Assembly: GCF_047663525.1 (NCBI RefSeq)
Contig: NC_092606.1
Span: 7,996,501-8,060,500, forward strand
From: Anas platyrhynchos
Taxonomy: Eukaryota; Chordata; Aves; Anseriformes; Anatidae
Direction: 5' to 3'
Length of the DNA stretch: 64,000 nt
The notes below the pieces were generated by a model that worked only from the letters and a program-made list of their open reading frames with translations, did not search any database and had not been told where the DNA came from. Positions 15,301 to 27,300 of this stretch are shown here, one piece after another (the first letter of the stretch is position 1; each line of letters opens with the position of its first letter). The translations under genes were made by a program, and so were the position numbers.

Positions 15301-18300
15301 CTAGTTTGAGAACATGCATTCACAAGTTTTTGTCCTGACAGCAAGAACAGACAACAAAGAAAACTGCCTGAAAAAGCAGCGCAGATTGCTGTCATCTTTG
15401 GCATCAAGAAGTAAAATCTAATCCTCCCCCAATTCCTTATCTGATATTCCCTCACTCTTTAGTGATCAGAAATAAGAATCACGTGGCAAGTTCAGACAAT
15501 TTGCTTAAGCTCCATTTCCAGAACACGACTGTTAACAGTGATCGACTCACTGAAGCTTTTGTTACTGAAAAGCAAGCATTCTCAGAGCTCTAGCTTAGAC
15601 TGAAAGCAGACATTAGAAGTGGAACACAAATGCTGGTATTAAGAGAAGCCTGCTGCAAACTTCTCAGTGCTGCAGCCACCACAACACTGACCTATGCCTA
15701 GAAGACCTCCTACTCCTGCTGCTGAAGCTTCATTCACCGGACCAGACTCCAGCACTACCCTGTTCAGATATGTAGGAGATTAAAGGAAGAAGTTGCAAGC
15801 TGCACTGAGCTAATAAAATTTAAATTTGTAGATATTTAGATTTGCCTAGCACGTCCCTCTGCTCCTCATCTTTTTCCAGAGGGTTTTTCCTCCCCTCAAA
15901 CTGCTGTTCAGTAGGGAGAAGTCCCTTGCTGTTAACAGTGATCAGTAAGACGCAGATGCTGCATCTGAAACATGTTTAGAAGGCTTCATCTTTATTTATA
16001 GCTAGGTTGACCATGCTTGATTCAACCATTTGTCAGGGACATTAAGTGAGTTGCTGCATTAAAATACTATCTGCATCTCCCCGTATTTTTTCCTTCAGAA
16101 TAAAATACTCTACTAGGATTGCTTCTTGATGTCATGTAGTACAAGTTTAATGCAACAGCCAGCAGGCTAGCTTTTAGATCCTTAAAAAAAAAAAAAAAAA
16201 AGACTAAGAAACATAAAAAAAGACTAAGAAACATACCCGTTTTATAAGTTTAGCAAAAAGAAATGGGACAATATTTATCTGTGACTACAGGTTTCTAACT
16301 AAAGTGTCAGCTACACAGTGAGACAAAAATAGACTACGGAATATATATTCCACACTGGAACTGCAAGTTAAAGAGCATCATATCCTTACCTCTTTGGATG
16401 GCTTTGTGTAACAGACTCCAGCCTTTCTTGTCTGCCCTATCTACATCAGCCTTGTAGTTGACCAGCGTAGTTGCAATACTCTCCAGTCTTTGGGAGAGGG
16501 CTAAATCCAAAGCAAGATCTCCATTTTGATCCAGTTCATTAAGCTTTCCAGGAAGCTACAACACAAATTTAACCAGATGACACTAGTTAAACAGGTATGC
16601 TCAACAGCCCAACATAACATCATTAACAGCCCATTTTAACTACCGTAAAAGTAGACCTTCAACTCTAATTGTAAATGCCAGTATTGCATTTAGGTAAGCA
16701 CACCTTATACAGGAAATAATCAGACAGCTAGCAGAGTCACCAAAATCAAATCTAAGCAGAAGACTGTTCAATGAGGAAACGGGAGTTCTACCTACAAGTC
16801 TTGTTTAACTCGCAGGAAGCAAGACTGGCAGTTGTAAAGATTCTGCCTATCTAGGCACAGTCAACATGGTAATAGGAAGAATTCTTCAAGTATTCCTTTT
16901 TAAGATGTCTCAAATCCTAAAATCTGCTGGACAGCTTATTTGCTAGTTTAGAATACTCATCTGAACACAACAGATGCCTGTTCAAAGAAATAATGCTTAC
17001 TGAACTACCACGAAGTAGCAAAGTTTACTAAGCCATGCACATCTGAACTTGTGTGGTATAAATATCAAGTATTAATTTTATTTAAAACATCTTGCATGCA
17101 ACGGATTACATCAGAAGTGTTGACTCACTTCTTAATTATGTCTTTATAGAGCCTTTATCACTCAGCCTCTATTACAGACATAAAAGTAGCTACAATAATA
17201 AACATACGAGTAAGAACTGGTGACAGAAATAGCTTACACTACCAGTCAGAAACTAGTTATTTAAAACATGGAGTTACAGAAGACAGTAAAAGTTAGTCTC
17301 ACTATACCTGTGAATCCATCTCAATAAGATATAAGAAGACTACATCTTCTCTCTCAACTTTAATAGCCTTATGCAAAGGATATTCTGTCTTTGACTTGAA
17401 CATTTTATACAATAACTGAGCACTCATGCTACTGAAGTCTTCTTTACGCAAGTCATCCTAGAACCAATAAAAAAACAAAGGGTAAGCAGTATTTTTGTTT
17501 TGTTTATAAACAAGGCATTGCACAATGCTATTACGAAATTCACAAAACAAGCTCAGTTAAAAGCTCCATTTTGATAACATGCACAACATTACAAAAAGCA
17601 GGAACAATCCAAGATATCCTGTTAAGACTAGGAGGAAACACTGAGAGGAAGTCTTACATTTTAGTTTTGAGATCTGGTACAGTGAGGTATTTTTCCTCCC
17701 TGTTGTGACAGGCACAGAAAACAAGCATTTTTCCATCTATTACAGTAGATAAACATCTAGTTCCTAAAGTAATTCTCTATCTGGACTCTAGTCACAGATT
17801 AGTATTAAGCCCTATTGTCAAAGGAGCTATTGAGGAATGACAACTCCATGTAAGTTTGAAACTTGATCTCTGAGCACAAAGCAGTATCTACATCTGACCT
17901 CTGGATGTCTCATGCTGTCTTAAGATATAGAATAACCTAAATCCTCATACACCAGTCTGCTGTTGGCAAACAGACTTATTTTAGAGACTAATCCATTACA
18001 CAGTTAATCAAGGTTTCCTCAAAACATCAGAGCAAATGAAATTTCAAAGTCAGTTGCAAGATTGCTTGCCACTCCCCCTGCTAGAGAAGATAAACTCTCT
18101 CCTGGCTTGGCTCTTACTTAAAAGGATTATTTTTAGAAGTAAATGCAGGCCTGGGATTTGTAATCCTATATAGACAGGAACCAAACTATGGGTGAACCTC
18201 TGAACAATTTAGAGTCCAGATTTGTTAATACAACCCTCTTGCCTATCGCAATGGCTTTGGTTTGTCTCATGTTTATGAAAGTAAGAGGCTTTTGACAGTG

Positions 18301-21300
18301 AACAAAACAACTCTTCAGGCTACAAGCTACTTCCCCCTGCCCATCAAGACGTTTATACAAAGATGGACAAGTGACATAACCTCCAGAGACAACAATGAAA
18401 AAAACTTAGGGGAATAGCCATTTAATGTACATTGTTTCAAAAATAATTATGATTTAACACTGTATAAAATACTAAATAATGCATTGCCAAAAGCAGCATA
18501 TTATAAAGATAAGTATGAAAGAGGGGAAGGGAAAGTGATTCCTGTCTCAAGAAAAGTCCCTTCACTCACACTTAATATTCTGACCCCTTGAAAAACCTAA
18601 GGGTCAGGGCAACAGGTTGCCTTAGTCACTGAAAAGGCATCAGGAATCCATGTAATCCCTATCCCAGCTGGAATGCTTGAATGGTAGCATACAAAGACAA
18701 ATTTCTGAGGTTAGACAGCACAGTAAGTGATGTTCTTGTGCTTAAGTTTCTATTCTCTGTAAACATTTTTCCTTTTGCTTCCTTCTAGCAGTACTTACCC
18801 AGTGACTAGCAATTATCTCTGCACAATAATTGAGAAGAGTGCTAGCATTCAGCTCCTCAGCAGTCTGATAGAAACGAATGCAGTTCCTTACATTAACTAG
18901 TGACATAACTCCTTTTTCACATCTGTCAAAATAGGGGAAAAAAAAGGGTTCAGTAAGTTCAGTAAACAGCTTTACAGTAATCACCCTCCCATGCTGTTAC
19001 AGGTTTCTATATACTCTTCTCCTGGATGCCAACAGAAGTAGTCCTGGACTTACTTCACTGCAATGCCATGGAGCATAAATATACTTTAATCATAAGCCCT
19101 ATAAGACAGTCCCCGCAAAAGCAGACTCCTATTAAGGCAGTTTGTCTAAGCTGAGGTCCCATAATAGCACCACTTACTGTAGGAGCCTGTGAGTAAATAG
19201 AGGCATGCCAGTTCTCCCATGGGAACAAGCTGCAGCTCTTAGACATCTTCCCTACTTCTAAGTACTACAGTATCACAAGCATGCCAAATAAATGTTTGTT
19301 TCATGAAGAGAAGGGACAGGGTTTAACACTAGATCCACTACATCATCTTTAGAGGTGTGAAGTTAGAAGAAAACTACAAACTCAGCTTGAAGTTAAGCAT
19401 GGCAGTGAACTCCGGGTAGTTTTCAATACAAAAAGGAAACACTTTTCTTTGGGTGTCTGCACCTGAAGGCATCTGCTAATCATCATCAGCATGCTGTACT
19501 TGGGCTTTTTCCTTGCCACCAGACTACCATGCTGAGGAATATTTTGTTAGTACAAAGTCTGAAGGCAGTTTCTGTACTGGCCCCATAGATGTCAAATACT
19601 TGTTTTAAATTATTATTAACAATTTAGTTTGCTTCACATTGTGTCACAAATATTAGATTAAGTAAGGACCTTAAGTATTACTACAGAACCAGACACCCCT
19701 TAGGCAAGAGATTATCAAAGGATACTTCACCTTTGATAAAATTCAAAGCTTCAGAGTTGAACAAAACTTGAAGAGGTTTCATTTTGTAGATTCAGACTTG
19801 TCACTAAGTGGTTAAGAACATTAGACATTCAAGATAAGCTATCCCCTATTAAAATGGTGTGATCATCCTCTCCATAATGGGGAAGCATTTAGTGTAACAT
19901 TACCCTTCTTTGTGAAAAGTTGCTATCAAGACACACAGCTATTTAAGTTAGTTTTCACCTATGGCCTTTTAATATTACAAGATACTGTCATTGACTCTTC
20001 CTTTCTTGCAATTCTCCAGAGCTTGTTATTAATATATTGCTCTCTGCTTCATTTCCCTGGCAAATTAGGGTTATTAGTTTGACTGGAAGAACTGGGAAGT
20101 AAACATAAGAGCTGTAAGGAAAAACTGCTACAGCATAACTATAGCACAAGGCTTCATTTCCTGTGATCAGCTGAATGTCCTGCTGCATTACCAAAAACCT
20201 CAAGTCTTTGAGAAAAGCAAAGCTGCAGCCAACTGCTAGCAGCTGTCAACTTATTTCTATTCAAACAAGGTTAAAGAGTTCAAGAATAACCACTGTATTT
20301 ACCAAGACTCACCTTTCCCTAAGCAGCTGGAGCTGAAATTTATTAGCTAGTTTCATGAGCTCTGTCAAAAAGATATCATCTTCTCGTAGCTCAAGTTCAT
20401 CTGTGTAGATCCAGCGCAGCATTGCCATGGTTACCTCTGGGTCAGCATCTGGTACACGGAGCAACAGGGATTAATAAAATACCCAAAGAACAATCACCTA
20501 TTCAAGTAGTTGTTATTCCTCTGAATGTTAAAGTCACAGCTACCAGGAAAAATATCATCTCATTGAAACCACACTGCTTTAGCTTAATCAAAATGGCAAA
20601 ATAAAGAGACAAAACTGGGCAGAAGTCAAAGCTAGCACCAGTGCTGGCACCAATCAGGAAAACCTTTCTTCCATTGGAACACTGTGCAGAATACAGGGAG
20701 CCCCGTACCGTCTCCCAGTTGCTAAATGAACATGACTTTTAAGGGCCAGCGATGCCCCTTTGAAGTCTTCGCTCGCTCACATATAGCTAAATCCACATCT
20801 ATATGTGACATGCCCAAATCCCCTTTTCACTTTAAGAACCCCTTTTGGCATATTGCAGTCATGTGTGTTATAAACTGTGGCATGTCAATAAGCTTGCTTA
20901 CATCTTAGGAATGACTACAAAGTACTTAGAACTGCTAGGAACCATTTCTAAGATGAAAGTCAGTTTAAGAAGCTGGATAGACTTCAGGTGTTTGTAATAC
21001 TGATCCCAACCAAGCCTGCATGTTGTTAACACAGCAAAAACTACAGAAACCTATCCACGGGACACAAGAGACATAACATCAGATCAGACCAATTTCTAAA
21101 CTAATTGTGGTTGGTGTTTTTTTTTTCTTTTCAAAGTAACATTAGTCTCTTAAGCTGTTTAGTTTTTAAAGATAAAAGATAGATGTTCAAGACTGAAAAA
21201 TCCATCCTAAAACATCTTTACTCAGAGTTGTCTCAGATTATTTGCAGAATACCAGACAGTACTTGACATAGCACACAGACTGTCTCCTAAGAAACAGGAG

Positions 21301-24300
21301 GCTTTAATAAGGCAAGTATCTTTGGCCTAACTCGAAGTTATCAGAAAAGCCTACTTGAACTGTAATATCAGCTCTGCCTTGGCAGAGAAAAGAGTACATG
21401 TCCTCCCTCCCAACACGAGAACCTGTGCTTATCTTTATGTTCATTCCGCAGAATACATGAACTCTGAAAATACTCAGATTCAAATGCTGCCTGTATTTTG
21501 AAATTAGTTTTTAGGCAATCTTAACTTGCAAGTTCTAGAAAGGACTTTTTTTTATTATTATTATTTTAAAGAAAACCCTGACATAGTTTTTGGGGGAACA
21601 GCTTGTTGCTTGCTAGAACTATTTCATAAAACTAATCTTTCTGCTATGTATCAAAGTGTTGTTCTGATGTTTTTGTGTTTGTTTTTTTTTTTTTTAAGCT
21701 TAGTTCTGTAATAGTAGGTGGTATTCTTTACACAACTTGTTTTAAGCATCATTCAATAAGAGGAAGCGTTTACATTGCTAAACATGCAAGACCACAACTA
21801 CATTTGAGATTCTCAGATTACCATGAATGGAAAGCTACAAGTGCTATGGACTACCACTTAAAGACTTGCAACAAAGCCACAATTAGCATAAGGGCTTTTT
21901 GGTAATAAATCTTATGCTAACATAGCACTCAATTAAAAAAAAACTCCTTGGCATATGTTCTCTTGCAGCTGCAGAAAGATCCTTAAATCCTTCTGCAGGA
22001 AAGTTGCTACGCTCTCACACAGAACTGGCTTGCTGTGACTTGCTTCCTTCCAGTTTGTCTGCATTTAGGACTCATGATAAGATACAGCACAGAAAGTGAG
22101 GTCAGTGCTTGGTATTCAACATGCAAGCCTGCAAACCTGCTTAACTTCATACCCATTTTTATTGCTCACAAATTAATTGTGCAAGACTTTCCTATACTGT
22201 TAAGTACAGAAGAAAGTCTCAATTTGCAGGAATGCTGCCCAGTGTAAGCATATGCAAGAAACAGCTACACTGGAACAAAACACCATCTTATAGAAGACAG
22301 CCTTTCAAAAATTTCTTTTTCCTTAACCTATTTTGCAATAGTATCAAAATGCCAAAGCAAATCACTTTTGTAAGATCAATATTTGTATTTATTTCTTCCA
22401 CACACACTGTTAACAAGAAGCAAGGTACTTCCATTACACACTTCAGAAAAATTATGCACGCTACCTCAAAAAGCCCTGTCCTTAGAAAAGAAGAAGTCAA
22501 GCTCCTCCATATAGATTTGATTGTCATTATGTTTAGTTGACTCTAGAAAAGACAAACAGGCCACCATTCTCAACCCCTGTTCATTAAAGAGAAAGAAGGT
22601 AGGTTATTGATTTAACTAGCACTAGCATCACGTTCACAAGTTTACCACCATGTTTCAGAGAAAGCTTCATTATCAACTGATTAAACACCACTTTTTGCGG
22701 ACAGCAGTAATCCAAAAGGTGCAAGAGTGACCTTTTCTCAACAGGCCCTTTCACCAGTCATCCTGGAGACAAGTGAAGCATCACGTATTACTAAGCAATG
22801 ACTGACCTGACAGATCCAGCTCCTCTGTTGAGGCAAGGTTGGCTAGACTCCAAGCATCACTGCGTGCCGCTAAGACAAACTTGTGAGCCCTGATGTGCTT
22901 GTCTTTGACCTTTATCTTCAGATCACTGATAAGAGGAGAAAAAAACATAGCCATTTATAATGCAGGCTTTCCCCGTGCTTAGATATGCAAGGATTCAGCA
23001 TCTCCTAGTATCTGTCTTTGCATCCACATTTAGATTCAGATTGTTTGAGATATCAAAACACATTTGCTTAAGTGGAATACTTCACCAAATGACGCAATTA
23101 TTATTTTTATATGAATGAAATGAGTCTCTAGTATTTAAATGTTTTAACAGTTTCACAGTAAACTGCTAGGGAACTACTGCAGAAGACAGGAAAATCCAGC
23201 AATCTCGAGGTTCAATATTTAGGTTGCAGAGTCCATTCTAGCACTGTCAGCCAAGCACCAAAGGTTTTGTGCAAGAGCAGTAACAGAACAAATGATGTTT
23301 GACAGTAGTCTTGAGGACAACGCAGACTCCAAGAATGCCCAGTTCCTTGGAGACCAGCTGTCAAGAACACTTTAATTTAATACTAAACCTTTTAACACCA
23401 GGTTATCCTTTGTACTTAAAAAGTACTTGCCCTGTTTATTTTAAAGTTCCACATCTTGCAAGTGTTATTCCTATGTAGGTGTATTTTCCAGACAATTTTC
23501 TAAATCAAAACACCACTATGAACTGAAGCACAAAATACACAGACGTTACTTTAAGCTTTCACTGGGACTTGCTTCCTTTCTCCTTTTCTTGTTTGGCCAC
23601 TATTCTACGACTTTAAATCTAAAATCTGAAGAGAAATAAAGAAGAAATAATCCAACTCTTCTGACATAAACCATCTAAAAAATCTCATCTTTTACCCAGC
23701 ATGCTATTTTAAGTTTCTCACCGGACATACAGATTTCTCAGAGAAACACGAGACATGGTGGGAACACATTTTAAACAAAACTACGTTATTTTCCCTTACA
23801 TTCCTAGCCTCCTATGCAATACTAGAGGTGGTTTCAGTAATAGCAAAGAAATTGGTGTCAGGTGTGGTCTTGGCACTAAATCCATTGGGGCATCTAGAGT
23901 ATTAACATTGATCCTTAATGTTCATATGGAAGATAAATGATGAAACCTAATTTTACATTAAAACTCAGAAATATAGTATTATTTACACTGGCAAGTCATA
24001 ACTGCCCAAGGCTTGTTACGCCATACAAACAGACAAGTCAATTAAATCAGGCTTCTTTACACATAAAAAAAGAGCAGAGAACATGCAGGAGATAGTCCTT
24101 CAAAAAAGTAGGGCTTTCCAATTGTAAGATACATGGCATAATTAATGTGTCAAAGATACACGGCATAATTAATGTGTCAACTAGCTGTAGGACAGTGTAA
24201 AATAACTTCTGCTCAAAGGAAGCTCAGCCACTGACCATGAAAGCAATCAACTTTCTTTAAGCTTGTCTTAAATGCCAGCCTCAAAGATAAACTTGAGCTT

Positions 24301-27300
24301 AGAGCTCTTGATCCGAGAATTGGATTCAAGATACTGCCTGATCTTAAGAGTGCTTTTGCAACATCTACCTGGGGACCCTGCTCACACCAGGCAGAGGTGA
24401 AAGCATTTTTTTTGTCCAAGATTAGCACATATTATAAAGTCAATAAAGCCAAAGCTTCCTGTAATCCCCCCTTCCCCACAGGAACATTTCTTACCTGTAC
24501 TGCTCCTGCTGATAGAGTTCAGATACAATGGCAAGAAGTCGACTGATGAAAGTGTCACTGGCGTTGTCTTGGTTAGCCTGGGCAGCCAGAAGGTTGCATC
24601 TCCTTTCTGTATCAGCAAGTTTCTTCTGCAACTTCACATACTCCTGGCGGAGAAGCATCAGGTGCTTCTCCAGCTTGGCCACCTCCTCTGCAGGGGCACA
24701 CAGTGTTACTACAAGGCTAAAACATTGCACATCTGTGCATTGCATCTGAGAGTAACTTCACTCTACAGGTGCATTACACATTTACTTCAGTCATGGGGCA
24801 TTCCAGTAAACACTTCTTCCACACTACTTGAGTAATTCATCCCCAATATTAAACCTTTTATATCTCTGCTAGCCATAAGTACATTGAAAAAAAACAAAAC
24901 AAAAAAAAAAAAAAAAACAAAACACCACAGAAAAACAGAACACACTGATAAAAGCTACTCCTAAATAGAGTTCCTGAATGCTATCCAGTCAGGTGCACCA
25001 CAAGCTTTCTAAAGCCACGGAATTGTGGTGGGGTAGAGCACAGACTCACTCAGCAGCAGTTACCAATCAATACAGTTACGATGCTGCCTGCCTTGACAGC
25101 AGTCATCGAGCACAAGCAAGCATCAGAACAGCTGCTGGCAGTGCAACATCCAACCCAGAGCACTTAACTTACCTGTCTAGAACTCCGCACTGTCAGCTAA
25201 GAAGCTCCTTAAGAAATAGCCAGAGTGGAAAGCAAAGTTTCCCCAAAACCTGTGTTTCTAAAGGCCAGTCAAAAAATATATAAAGCCAGTTACTCTCCAT
25301 CAACGCACTCCCCCAGCGGAGGCTCTGCACTGACGAGGCGTCGTGGCGCAGAGTTGGGTCTGTGGTGGCTGCTGCAATTCACAGGCACAGCAGCAGTACC
25401 TGGCTATCAGGTCCCTGACTAAGTGTTCCCATCCCACTGCAGAGCCTGCTCCTATACCACAAGGAAGAGCTGTGGTGAGGCACTCTGCTGCACAGCTGTG
25501 TAGAACTTGACCTGGGACACTCGTATGAAAACCCTCTACTTCACTGCTGGATGTAAAAGGCTTTACAGGTGCTTAAAACCAGACTAACTGAGGAGCATTC
25601 ATGGATGAGGTGCACAGGCTACATGTAGCTATCACTGTGGTTAGCTGATTATTACCCACCCATAACAATCCACATCAAGAAGGCAAGCTTCCAAACAAGA
25701 CGCATATCCAAAGCCAGTCCTAACATGAGAACGGAGCAGGGAGGAGAAATTTGGAAGGTAACCAGTGGGAAAGTCTTCACAAGATTCCTCCCTGCTAGCC
25801 AGGAGTTCACTGTTCAACAAGTTTTCCTCAAATATTTACTAAATGTAAAACAGTATTACAAACAAGAAGCCCAGCTCAGCGACCAGTGTTTTCTTTCTGC
25901 TCCTAGAGAAAAGTTCAACAGCCAAGCTGGCCTTGGCCTGGCTCCAGCAGGTCCCCAGGGCAGAGCATCCTCCCCTTGCTCAGCTGCGGGCTGAATGCCT
26001 CATTTAGCCTCTCCTCTGTGACTGCTGTGGCAAATACTCCCTTGTAAGTCTTTTAACTTAACGACTGTAATGGATAAAGAGGAGGTAATTCACCCTGTTT
26101 GACTCTTCTGTTAATACTGCTTAAGCAAGGTTGGCAGTGTACTTGCTTCAACAGCCATTTATTCAGCTCCATCCTTTACCAGTTAATAGATATCTTCTCC
26201 TCTGGGATACTTACTCTACCGAGGTAACGCTGTGATTCCAAAACTGTGCTACCAGAGCAGCCCTCAAAGGGAGCTGAAGCTCTGCTCTGTTCCTTCCATC
26301 TGAAGATGCTGCAGTGCCCACGTTCCCAGAACTAGGGGGACACATCTCTGAAGCAACCGCTCCTTCCTGAGTGATTCATAAGGAAGGTGCCAAGGATGGC
26401 ACAAAGCAAACCCTGCTGCTACAGGAAGGAGAGCGATGCCTGGTAAGAGCCAAGAGTGATCCTGAGACACTTCCAGAGAAGTGCTGCAAAAATGAGTGCA
26501 CCAACACTGCTGTTCATACACTGAGATTCCGAGGAGCCATCTCAAGTGCGAGGAACAAGAAGTTGCCTGCTGAACCTCCCAGCACATATAACCTTAAATA
26601 AGCACTGCCTCTTCAAGCCAAGCAAGGGAAGTGTGAATGGGGGAATAAAGAATCAGAAGGCTCTCTCATTTTACCAAAGCCACCTCACTGGCTCCAAGTT
26701 CCTTTAAAGTCACTGGGACGTGATGCAGAACTACCTTGCAACTTAAAGCAGCAGCAGCAGCAGCTTCAGTTTTACACAGAAAATCAAGCTCATTTCACTG
26801 CTACTTCCAGGGCGACTCTAGACAACCACTACTGGTAGTGAAAACACCTGAAAGGCCTGAAGCTTCTAGAAGTCTTGTTTCCAGATCGATGGCATACAGT
26901 ATCACTAGGGTTGGAAAAGCCCTCCAAGATCCTCTGGTCCAACCATCCCCCTACCACTCCTATCACCCACTGAACCATGTCCCCAGGCACCACATCCAAC
27001 CTTTCCTTGAACACGCCCAGGGATGGGGACTCCTGTACATACTTCCTGTAACCACAGTGAGACAGATCGATCAACATTCACTTGCTGCAAGGGCTGCAGG
27101 AGCCATAATCCCAGAGTTTCTTCTATACACAGGAGCATGCGTAACAGCTGTGTATTACCTACAGCTGCACACCTGCAGACACTGGATCTTACAGCACCTT
27201 TCAGGTGCACATACATTAAAGGCAGTCCTCAATATCCACCTAACCAGCATTCGGTGCAAAAGAGCAAACCAGCAAGTTTTCCCTGTATGTTGTTCATTTG

